Source: Calditrichota bacterium (GTDB lineage Bacteria; Zhuqueibacterota; Zhuqueibacteria; Oleimicrobiales; Geothermoviventaceae). Taken from it: DNA of 5,621 bases. The stretch lies in contig JAADFT010000174.1 in assembly GCA_013152765.1 (NCBI GenBank), positions 1-5,621 of the forward strand. Reading direction: 5' to 3'. Within the stretch, counting starts at the first letter, position 1, and each line of letters opens with the position of its first letter. Below are positions 1-5,370 of the stretch, one piece after another. The position numbers and the translations under genes were made by a program. The notes under the pieces were generated by a model, which saw nothing but the letters and a program-made list of their open reading frames with translations, did not search any database and had not been told where the DNA came from.

Positions 1-203
1 GCCTGTCCTACAAAGAAATTGCTGACGTGATGGGGACCTCGGTTTCCTCGGTTGAAGCGAGGTTGCACCGCGCAAAAGTGGCCCTGGCGAAAAAGCTGGC
101 GGATCTGCTGGAGCTCGGCGAAGATCGCGGCGCGGCGAGTGGAGAGTACCGTACTGGCCAGGGCCATGCCGAGCAGGAAAGCGAGGGCGTGCGTCGAAGC
201 TGA
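1..203 (+). CDS. ECF-type RNA polymerase sigma factor, C-terminal fragment (region 4)
   Basis: This is the 3' end of a gene that begins before the window; the first full codon is at 3 and the stop TGA is at 201-203, giving 66 visible residues. The start of the fragment, LSYKEIADVMGTSVSSVEAR followed by LHRAK, is the classic sigma region 4.2 helix-turn-helix (LSYxEIAxxxGxSxxxVxxRLxRA) that contacts the -35 element. A hydrophilic tail of about 30 residues follows and ends in VRRS; it matches nothing I recognise. The ECF assignment rests on this helix-turn-helix plus the ZAS anti-sigma gene directly downstream, the usual genetic partner. Regions 2 and 3 are out of view, so the ECF subgroup cannot be named. 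Confidence 0.88.
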   Translation, partial: LSYKEIADVMGTSVSSVEARLHRAKVALAKKLADLLELGEDRGAASGEYRTGQGHAEQESEGVRRS

Positions 204-280
204 GGAACTTGGGTAGCTGAAACCTCTGCATTTCAGGTGCGCAAGTTTTGGCCTGTTGGCGTGTATGTACAGGCGAAACC

Positions 281-286
281 AGGTGA
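281..286 (+). promoter_or_regulatory. Ribosome binding site deciding the anti-sigma start
   Basis: AGGTGA lies 7 nt before ATG 294. An in-frame GTG at 237 would add 19 residues that resemble no anti-sigma N-terminus and has no comparable Shine-Dalgarno site. ATG 294 puts a Cys at residue 3, as expected for the zinc-binding anti-sigma fold. Confidence 0.7.
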
Positions 287-293
287 AAGGAAA

Positions 294-761
294 ATGAACT
301 GCAAGAAAACGCAAAAACTTCTCGTTGAAGAGCTGGAAAGGCCGCTGGACGAGCGGGAACGACGACTCCTGCGGGAACACCTCGCGGCGTGCTCTGAGTG
401 CCGGCGGGTAGCCGAAGGGTTGCGTGTGGCAGAAGAACTGCTGGACGAGTGGAGCGTTCCTGAGCCGGACGAAAACCTGCCCCTGCTGGTGATGAAGCGC
501 GTAACGGCAGAGGCCGAGGAGTCACGAGCCAGAGTTCCCGGTTGGGGTCTGGGCTGGTTGCACAGGGCGCTTGTCCCGATGATTGTGGCGGCTGGTCTGC
601 TTCTCGGTTTTCTGCTCGGCAGTCAGCTGGAGCGCGTAGCCAGTCCAGGGCATGCGTCGTTAGCTACCCGAACGCAAGAGCTCGAATTTTTCTCCGATCC
701 GCAGAGCGGTTCTCTGACCGAAGCTTTTGAGGCCGTGACGCTGGTGAGCACAGGGAGGTGA
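294..761 (+). CDS. Membrane-anchored ZAS-type (zf-HC2) anti-sigma factor
   Basis: The 155-residue product should bind and hold the upstream sigma factor at the cytoplasmic face of the membrane. Residues 1-45 show the zinc-binding anti-sigma pattern: Cys3, then His29-x3-Cys33-x2-Cys36 (HLAACSEC). An acidic linker (about 50-80) leads to one hydrophobic segment at about 92-110 (ALVPMIVAAGLLLGFLLG). Only about 45 residues remain on the outer side, so there is little room for an extracytoplasmic sensory domain, which fits sensing by the next gene product. The gene lies 90 nt after the sigma stop. Its own stop overlaps the Shine-Dalgarno of the next gene, suggesting translational coupling. Family assignment is firm; the signal is unknown. 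Confidence 0.87.
   Translation: MNCKKTQKLLVEELERPLDERERRLLREHLAACSECRRVAEGLRVAEELLDEWSVPEPDENLPLLVMKRVTAEAEESRARVPGWGLGWLHRALVPMIVAAGLLLGFLLGSQLERVASPGHASLATRTQELEFFSDPQSGSLTEAFEAVTLVSTGR
753..760 (+). promoter_or_regulatory. Ribosome binding site of the anchored Spy-like gene, overlapping the anti-sigma stop
   Basis: GGGAGGTG overlaps the TGA stop (759-761) of the anti-sigma gene. Its GGAGG core sits 5 nt before ATG 764. A GTG at 758 in the same frame lies inside the Shine-Dalgarno and cannot be served by it, so ATG 764 is the better start. Confidence 0.75.
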
Positions 762-763
762 GG

Positions 764-1222
764 ATGCGGCAGAAATGGTTACTGTACGCCCTGCTGTTTT
801 CCGTGGCCATCAACGTCGCGGCCGTTGGAACGCTGGTGTACTACTGGGTTGGTCCACACGGGAGGACGCTCGTCGGGCCTCGCAAACCGCACCGCGGTGG
901 TCTCGAGGAAGCACTCGGGCTCACTTCCACTCAAAAAACGACGCTGGATTCGCTGCGTGCCCGGTATTTTCGGCAGCTCAGGCCCTTGCGCCGGCAGTTG
1001 CACCAGGAGCGCAGATTGCTCTCTGAGCTGATGGACAAGGAAACGGTCGACTCTCTGGCTCTCAGGTCACACGTTCAAAAGATCGCGGAATTGCAGGCCC
1101 AAATGGAGCTGCTCACGGTCAAACACATCCGCGAGATGTCACGAGTGATGACACCGGAACAAAGGGAGAAATTCCACAAGCTGCTGCGAGAAAGGATGTG
1201 GCGCCATCATCCGAAGCGGTAG
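764..1222 (+). CDS. Membrane-anchored periplasmic Spy/CpxP/CnrX-like sensor protein
   Basis: The 152-residue product has an uncleaved-looking N-terminal hydrophobic segment (about 6-29, ending LVYYWVG) and a highly charged, helical periplasmic part. That part carries two LTxxQ-type motifs, LTSTQ at 53-57 and MTPEQ at 129-133, as in the Spy/CpxP and 'heavy-metal resistance' (CnrX, ZraP-like) families. It ends in WRHHPKR. No small-residue signal peptidase I site is evident after the hydrophobic stretch, so I read it as an anchor, as in CnrX. It lies 2 nt after the anti-sigma stop. In the established CnrYXH system a membrane-anchored CnrX senses metal and relays to the anti-sigma CnrY; a similar role here is inferred from synteny and fold. 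A chaperone role against misfolded envelope protein is the alternative. The ligand cannot be deduced. Confidence 0.75.
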   Translation: MRQKWLLYALLFSVAINVAAVGTLVYYWVGPHGRTLVGPRKPHRGGLEEALGLTSTQKTTLDSLRARYFRQLRPLRRQLHQERRLLSELMDKETVDSLALRSHVQKIAELQAQMELLTVKHIREMSRVMTPEQREKFHKLLRERMWRHHPKR

Positions 1223-1257
1223 GGGGTAGTCGCAACAAGGAAGAAAGGAAACAAACC

Positions 1258-1266
1258 AAAGGAGGT
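1258..1266 (+). promoter_or_regulatory. Near-perfect Shine-Dalgarno for the Met/His-rich Spy-like gene
   Basis: AAAGGAGGT ends 5 nt before ATG 1272. It is the strongest ribosome binding site in the window, implying that the last gene of the operon is translated at a higher rate than those before it, as expected for an abundant periplasmic effector. Confidence 0.8.
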
Positions 1267-1271
1267 AAACG

Positions 1272-1787
1272 ATGAGAAGGAACGTCGCTGTTGCAGTTCT
1301 CGTGAGTTTGTTGCTGGTTACCTCGGGAGTCGTTCTGGCTCAGCCAGGCATGCCGAAAGGCCCTGAAATGGGCCGGGTGTGGGCGCAGCTCAATCTGACT
1401 GACGAGCAGCGTAAGCAAATCCAGGAACTCCGCCTGAAGCTTGCGAAGGAAACGTTGCCGTTGCGGAACGAGCTGGGCGTGAAGCGACTGGAGCTGAAGG
1501 AACTCATGATGGCCGACAAACCCAATCTCAAGGCCATCGAGGGTAAGATCGACGAAATCAAGAAGCTGGAAGCTTCCCTGCAGAAAAAGCGGGTGGAGAA
1601 CAGGCTGGCTGTGCGCAGCATCCTGACGCCGGAGCAGCAGGAGAAACTGGCCAAGCTGCGCAGGATGGGCCGGATGATGCATCACGGCAAAAAGGGCATG
1701 CGCCGTCCTGGCTGCATGCACGGACGCGGCATGATGCCTCACCATCCGATGCCCGGTCCAGGCCCAATGCCTCCCGAGAAACCGTAA
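1272..1787 (+). CDS. Exported Spy/CpxP-family protein with Met/His-rich putative metal-binding tail
   Basis: The 171-residue product begins with a typical signal peptide (MRRN, a hydrophobic core at about 5-20, VLA before Gln24). The mature part is a charged helical domain with two LTxxQ motifs, LTDEQ at 42-46 and LTPEQ at 118-122, the hallmark of Spy and CpxP. Spy is a periplasmic chaperone and CpxP a stress-pathway inhibitor; ZraP-type relatives bind metal. The tail (132-171) holds nine Met, five His and one Cys among Gly and Pro (for example RMMHH, CMHGRGMMPHHPM), the kind of composition that binds soft metals such as Cu(I) or Ag(I). That specificity is inferred. The gene lies 49 nt after the anchored paralogue and directly before a strong terminator, so it is the last gene of the sigma/anti-sigma operon. 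Chaperone and metal buffer are both plausible. Confidence 0.8.
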   Translation: MRRNVAVAVLVSLLLVTSGVVLAQPGMPKGPEMGRVWAQLNLTDEQRKQIQELRLKLAKETLPLRNELGVKRLELKELMMADKPNLKAIEGKIDEIKKLEASLQKKRVENRLAVRSILTPEQQEKLAKLRRMGRMMHHGKKGMRRPGCMHGRGMMPHHPMPGPGPMPPEKP

Positions 1788-1812
1788 GAAGAGTCGGCAG
1801 AACTCGAACGCG

Positions 1813-1853
1813 AAAGGCTCCGTAGACAGATCAGACCTGTCTGCGGAGCCTTT
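1813..1853 (+). terminator. Rho-independent terminator, possibly bidirectional
   Basis: The arms at 1813-1829 and 1837-1853 form a 17-bp stem with one G-T wobble (1823/1843) around a 7-nt loop (ATCAGAC). The stem starts with AAAGGCTCCG and ends CGGAGCCTTT, so each strand has a short T run at its 3' edge. It lies 25 nt after the stop at 1787. It can end block 1 on the plus strand and may also stop read-through from the converging block 2. The T tract (TTTGTCGTCT) is short, which the long stem may offset. Confidence 0.85.
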
Positions 1854-2079
1854 GTCGTCTCGAAAATGCGTCTTGCTTGCGTCAACAGGTTAGCGTCACT
1901 GTGCAGGCGCGCTGGTATTCGCTGCCGGAAAGCCTGGATCGCTCAGCGGGAAGCCTGCTGACGTGCAACCGTCACACCAGCACGGTCCCCGGCGAGCCGA
2001 GAGCGTTGCTACCTGGACGCAGAACTGCCAACTGCGTGAGTGGCGTGATCGTTCAGATCGACCACGGCTGCAAAGGTGA

Positions 2080-2126
2080 ACTCGCAGGTCTGTAACGTAG
2101 AGGACGGAAGAAACAAACCTGCGAGT
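2080..2126 (-). terminator. Inverted repeat, weak candidate terminator of the GH18-lipoprotein unit
   Basis: ACTCGCAGGT at 2080-2089 is the exact reverse complement of ACCTGCGAGT at 2117-2126, giving a 10-bp stem with a 27-nt loop. It lies just after the lipoprotein stop on the minus strand. The large loop and the lack of a clear T run beyond it make it a poor intrinsic terminator. It may instead be a 3'-end stabilising hairpin. Confidence 0.35.
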
Positions 2127-2134
2127 GACTTCTC

Positions 2135-2401
2135 CTACTGCTGTTCCTTCTGCTTCTGCTCCTGCTGCTTGTGCTCCTCCAACTGAATCTGGTGAATGCT
2201 CTTGTAGCCCGGCGGGGGCTCCGGCGCGCTGGTGTCGGGTTGTGCAACTCTTGTAGTCTCAGCCTGGGTTGCTACCTCGGTTTGAGCAGCAGGCTGCTTT
2301 GCTCCGGTCTCCTGCGCGGCCTCCTTTTTCTGGCAACCTGTGGCCACCAGAAGGGAAACCAGCACAAGGCCAAAGAGCACGTTGAACCACCGTGTTTTCA
2401 T
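2135..2401 (-). CDS. Small lipoprotein with an SIHQ motif shared with the adjacent GH18 protein
   Basis: The 88-residue precursor has a lipoprotein signal peptide: MKTRW, a hydrophobic core at 8-20 and a lipobox-like LVATGC ending at Cys23, followed by QKKE. The mature protein of 66 residues is low in complexity and rich in Gln, Glu, Ala and Thr, so it is probably extended. Near the end, PGYKSIHQIQLEEHK (64-78) closely matches a segment near the mature N-terminus of the upstream GH18 protein; the last ten residues are only Gln, Glu and Lys. GAGGAG at 2408-2413 (minus strand) sits 6 nt before the ATG. It starts 37 nt after the GH18 stop with no terminator between them, so co-transcription is likely. 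I do not recognise the family. A membrane tether or assembly partner for the GH18 protein is an inference from the shared motif. Confidence 0.75.
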   Translation of the reverse strand: MKTRWFNVLFGLVLVSLLVATGCQKKEAAQETGAKQPAAQTEVATQAETTRVAQPDTSAPEPPPGYKSIHQIQLEEHKQQEQKQKEQQ

Positions 2402-2407
2402 GTTGCA

Positions 2408-2413
2408 CTCCTC
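2408..2413 (-). promoter_or_regulatory. Ribosome binding site of the lipoprotein gene
   Basis: On the minus strand GAGGAG lies 6 nt before the ATG at 2399-2401. It lies within the 37-nt spacer after the GH18 stop, which has no room for a typical promoter plus leader, supporting a shared transcript. Confidence 0.7.
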
Positions 2414-2438
2414 GTGTTTGTCCTCAGTTTGTCTTCCA

Positions 2439-4907
2439 TCACTTCAAGAGCGAGACGCGCTCGACGCGTCGCGTGTTCCCCGACCGCAGAACCACCAGGT
2501 AAACACCGGACGACACAGCGTGCCCTGCGTCATCTCGCGCATCCCAGCGGATCGTTTTGTTGACCGGCTGGGATGGGTACCCCTGCCAGAGGGTGCGGAT
2601 GTGTCTGCCAAGGGCGTCGAATACCTCGAGCGTGGCTCGCTGGCCAGCAGGCACCTGGAAGCGAATCGCCACGCTCGAATTGAAAGGATTCGGGTAAGCT
2701 GGGTAGAGCGTGAGTTGGTGCGGCAGGTGTGACCGGCTGTGCTCGACCCCCGTTGCTTCTTCGACGTTGAAGAACCGGAAGACGCGAGCCATGACCGAGT
2801 CACGGGGCGCCTGTGGGTAAATGGTTTCGAACGGGATGCCCAGGTACACGAGTTTCCCGGGCGCCGTGCCATCTGGAAAAGTCCCTTCGAACTGAACACC
2901 CGCCACGTAGTCTGCGTTGTAGCGAAGGCACGCACGACTTCCACCCACAGGTCGAATCCCATCCGGGTAGGACACGCTGTAGATGCCGTGAGTGCCGTCG
3001 TCGTAGGCGAATGCCAGCCCGTCGAAAATGCTTCCCGCAACGCCCTCGACGGTCCAGTCGGCCACTTTGTCGCGCACGAACTCAGCCTTGAGGAAGTTGT
3101 GGTAAAACGAAATGTCGCTTGGGTTTCCTTTGGCCTCCAGATCCCAGCCGATCTCCGAGCCAGTGACGAATAACCTCCCACCGTTGCGGAGGTAGCGTTT
3201 CACCTGGCGCTGTTCCCGGTCGCTGAAGGTTTCGTCGGCCGTGCCCTCTTCGCCCAAAATCCAGTCGACGGCCGCGAACCTGCACAGATCCAGCAGGCTA
3301 TCTTCCACGGCCTCATTTGACGTGCTCGAGAACGCCCATCCTGCTCTCCAGATGCTGCCGCCGTGCTGGATCACGAAGTCGCGGGTGTTGCCGCCTTCGC
3401 TCATGCGGTCAAATCCGTTCACAATCAAGACACGCGGAGCCACGCTGTCCGGCACGGCTGCCAGCACCTCCGTCGGCGCGCTTTCACCGTTGCCGTTGGC
3501 CGCCGTCAGCTTGAAGAAGTGAATTTTGCGCGGTTCCAGTGACCACAATTCCATCTCGGGGTTCGGAAAATCGCCAAGTAGCTCGAAGTTGTGACCATCC
3601 AGGCTGTGGTAGACCCTGTAGGACGTGGCTCCCGTAGAGGGACGGCACTCGATTCGGACAAGGCCGCCGTCCTGGGCTAACACGCGAAAGTGAGTTGGCT
3701 CGAGCGGTGGCGCTGAGCTGCCAAAATGTTCGGCGAGAGCGCCCCAGAGCTCAGGGCGCGAGCCATCGTAGCCGAGCGCCCAGATTCCCACGCCCTTCAG
3801 GTTTTTGTTGATGGCGAGCTCGTACTTTGCGCTCAGGCTCAGGCTGTCGTCGTACCAGCCCTGGTACCAGCCGCCCGAAACCTGCCACCGGTACCAGGGA
3901 CACTTGGAAACCGAGTCACGCAATTTGCCGTACTTCTCAGCTTTGGGCTCGGCTTCGGAGTAGAAAGCTGCAGAACCGGAACCGCGTGTCGAGGCGCCCG
4001 GCGTACCGCTGACTGTGGGCCACTCGTAGCCGTAGTAGGGTAGACCGAGAATGATCTTGCTGCCGTCTCCTCCTGTGGCGCGCAGGTAGTCGTTCACCGT
4101 CCAGGTTACGTTGTACGTGCCCCAGCCTGCCAGGGGCGACACCGGCCCTGCGGAGCTGGAGTTTTTCCAGTGGTAGTCGTAGCCCATGATGAAAAGCCCG
4201 TCCGTGTAACGGGCCAGGCGGGCGTAGTCGAATGCGTTGCGCCAGTTCACGGCAGGCGTTGCCATCGTTACGTAAGAGCCGGGAATGTGCGCGTGGAAGG
4301 AGTCGGTGAGCGCCCGCATGAACGTGACCAGGTTGTTGCGTTGCGTACTGGGCACACCCTCAAAGTCGATGTTCACACCGTCGGCCGAGGCGTTCTCCAC
4401 CTGCTGCAGGAGGTTCTTGATCAAACGCGTCCGGTACGAGGCGGAGGAGAGCAGCCTGCTAATCGCGTCGGAGTCGAAAAGGATGGCCACGAGGACAACC
4501 CGGACCCCGTTGGCGTGGGCACCGTTGATCAAATCACGATTTGGCCAGCCGTGGAGGTTCGCAATGTAGCCGGTGGACGTGACTTCGGCGCCGAAGTAGG
4601 CGATCGTGGTCAGCAAGCTGTAGTTGTAGTTCTGGTAGGCGGTGCCCATCCAGTACGGGTGGTAGCCGAAGATCTCACGGTCCGGTGCAGCACTACGCTT
4701 TCGAAGCGTTAACGGGATCACGTGATCCACCTGGGGCACTTCTGGCACGTAGTCCTTGTGCCGTTCCAGCTCCAGCTGATGAATGGAGGGGTGCCCTGGC
4801 TCCGGGCCCTGGGCTTTGAGCGCGAAACTTACCAGGAAGAAAAAGAGTCCTCCGAGCAGGATGGACGCGCTCTTGCTTGGTACGCGAAACGGATTCAGGT
4901 GCTTCAA
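2439..4907 (-). CDS. Secreted multidomain glycoside hydrolase family 18 protein with FlgD-like C-terminal tail
   Basis: Numbered from a TTG start (822 residues). Residues 1-32 form a signal peptide (core SILLGGLFFFLVSFAL). PGHPSIHQLELERHK at 37-51 is shared with the downstream lipoprotein. GH18 barrel, about 77-398: GYHPYW (81-86), catalytic DGVNIDFE (176-183, acid Glu183, Asp181), MGYDY (241-245) and the last-strand GIWALGYDG with Trp376. The second Asp of the usual DGxDxDxE is Asn179, as in many YaaH/LysM-type GH18 proteins. FN3-like domain, about 401-486. A GATase/flavodoxin-like domain follows at about 487-716 (RVLIVNGFDR, GEEG, GGRLFVTGSE) and shows no obvious nucleophile Cys. The tail at 731-822 has YPNPFN, WDARDDAG and SGVY, as in FlgD-like / type IX-linked domains. 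It probably cleaves beta-1,4-linked GlcNAc polymers (chitin, peptidoglycan or glycan) at the cell surface; the substrate is uncertain. It is first gene of its unit. Confidence 0.88.
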   Translation of the reverse strand: MKHLNPFRVPSKSASILLGGLFFFLVSFALKAQGPEPGHPSIHQLELERHKDYVPEVPQVDHVIPLTLRKRSAAPDREIFGYHPYWMGTAYQNYNYSLLTTIAYFGAEVTSTGYIANLHGWPNRDLINGAHANGVRVVLVAILFDSDAISRLLSSASYRTRLIKNLLQQVENASADGVNIDFEGVPSTQRNNLVTFMRALTDSFHAHIPGSYVTMATPAVNWRNAFDYARLARYTDGLFIMGYDYHWKNSSSAGPVSPLAGWGTYNVTWTVNDYLRATGGDGSKIILGLPYYGYEWPTVSGTPGASTRGSGSAAFYSEAEPKAEKYGKLRDSVSKCPWYRWQVSGGWYQGWYDDSLSLSAKYELAINKNLKGVGIWALGYDGSRPELWGALAEHFGSSAPPLEPTHFRVLAQDGGLVRIECRPSTGATSYRVYHSLDGHNFELLGDFPNPEMELWSLEPRKIHFFKLTAANGNGESAPTEVLAAVPDSVAPRVLIVNGFDRMSEGGNTRDFVIQHGGSIWRAGWAFSSTSNEAVEDSLLDLCRFAAVDWILGEEGTADETFSDREQRQVKRYLRNGGRLFVTGSEIGWDLEAKGNPSDISFYHNFLKAEFVRDKVADWTVEGVAGSIFDGLAFAYDDGTHGIYSVSYPDGIRPVGGSRACLRYNADYVAGVQFEGTFPDGTAPGKLVYLGIPFETIYPQAPRDSVMARVFRFFNVEEATGVEHSRSHLPHQLTLYPAYPNPFNSSVAIRFQVPAGQRATLEVFDALGRHIRTLWQGYPSQPVNKTIRWDARDDAGHAVSSGVYLVVLRSGNTRRVERVSLLK

Positions 4908-4912
4908 AACAA

Positions 4913-4918
4913 CCTCCC
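4913..4918 (-). promoter_or_regulatory. Ribosome binding site supporting a TTG start for the GH18 gene
   Basis: On the minus strand GGGAGG lies 5 nt before TTG at 4905-4907. The longer in-frame reading from GTG at 4956-4958 adds 17 residues before the signal peptide and has no comparable site. Starting at TTG gives MKHLNPFR and then the hydrophobic core, a normal signal peptide length. Confidence 0.65.
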
Positions 4919-5254
4919 GAAAGTTTGAACTGCAGCTTTGCCTTGGGACTGTTACCACACTTGTTGCGCGGCCCCGCGGTCACGAGACCAACCTGAAAAC
5001 GTGGGAACGCGGTCTGACTTCTCCAAGGAAATCAGGTTTTCGAAACAACCGAAAGAAACGCCTGGAGAAAAGGACCCAGCTGGGACAGCTTCTGGCATTC
5101 TGGCGCGAACCTGAAGATCAAGAACGCGCCTTCTGGAACAAGATGTTGGCGGCACCTCCAGGTGTTTTACGTGTCAGCTCATCTAAACGAAGTTTTTCAG
5201 GTAGCTGAATCAATCCTGCCACGTCAGAACTTCCTGGCTTTTTTCTGCGTGGAA

Positions 5255-5306
5255 CCCGCTTCAGCGGGCGCCTTCTCGAAGTAGCCCGGGGATTTGATTC
5301 CCGGGC
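5255..5306. repeat. Paired GC-rich hairpins, candidate REP/BIME-like element
   Basis: Two inverted repeats sit 15 nt apart. The first is CCCGC (5255-5259) with GCGGG (5264-5268) around TTCA. The second is GCCCGGGGA (5284-5292) with TCCCGGGC (5298/5299-5306), a 9-bp stem with one G-T wobble and a 5-nt loop. A short CTTC/GAAG palindrome lies between them (5272-5281). Neither strand has a T run directly after a stem, so these are not typical terminators. The closely paired, GC-rich form in a non-coding gap resembles REP-type elements. That identity is inferred, since only one copy is visible. They could also act as transcript-end structures for the symporter gene. Confidence 0.5.
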
Positions 5307-5370
5307 GGAAAAACTGTGTTACGCTTCTCACCTTGGTCAGCCAGGTCTGACGTAGTAGGGCCAACCTGAC

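Larger units (their letters stand above)
1788..2134. other. Non-coding convergent gap between block 1 and block 2
   Basis: This 347-nt stretch separates two convergent units. It holds the 1813-1853 terminator and the 2080-2126 inverted repeat. The rest (about 1854-2079) contains no convincing gene: the longest open frame, at 1877-2095 plus, has no ribosome binding site, no recognisable motif and an unlikely composition. I see no tRNA or riboswitch. Confidence 0.6.
4908..5370. other. Intergenic region upstream of the GH18 gene
   Basis: This 463-nt stretch lies between the symporter stop and the GH18 start. It must hold the GH18 promoter unless that gene is read from further upstream. I could not place a convincing -35/-10 pair. 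Open frames across it on either strand are short, lack ribosome binding sites and look like no known protein. The notable content is the double hairpin at 5255-5306 and a local excess of the hexamer TCAGGT/ACCTGA (4991, 5032, 5109, 5197, 5364). Confidence 0.6.

Noticed and set aside
217..236. Small hairpin CTGAAA/TTTCAG in the sigma to anti-sigma gap
   Set aside because: Only 6 bp, AT-rich, 8-nt loop and no T run; no reason to think it ends or regulates transcription.
237..293. GTG start at 237 extending the anti-sigma factor by 19 residues
   Set aside because: No good ribosome binding site, and the extension does not fit the family; ATG 294 has AGGTGA at the right distance and gives the expected Cys near the N-terminus.
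1932..1950. Stretch resembling a tRNA 5' half (GCCTGGATCGCTCAGCGGG)
   Set aside because: No anticodon arm, T-arm or matching acceptor 3' strand follows, so it is a chance match.
1877..2095. 72-residue open frame in the convergent gap
   Set aside because: No ribosome binding site, no motif, and it overlaps the inverted repeat at 2080; looks like chance.
4170..4712. 180-residue open frame on the plus strand inside the GH18 gene
   Set aside because: Fully antisense to a well-supported GH18 catalytic domain; long open frames opposite GC-rich genes are common and this one has no recognisable motif.
5102..5130. GGCGCG/CGCGCC inverted repeat upstream of the GH18 gene
   Set aside because: Only 6 bp with a 17-nt loop; not distinguishable from chance in GC-rich DNA.
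4783..5208. 141-residue plus-strand open frame across the GH18 start and upstream gap
   Set aside because: Partly antisense to the GH18 signal peptide region, very basic, and without a ribosome binding site or family resemblance.
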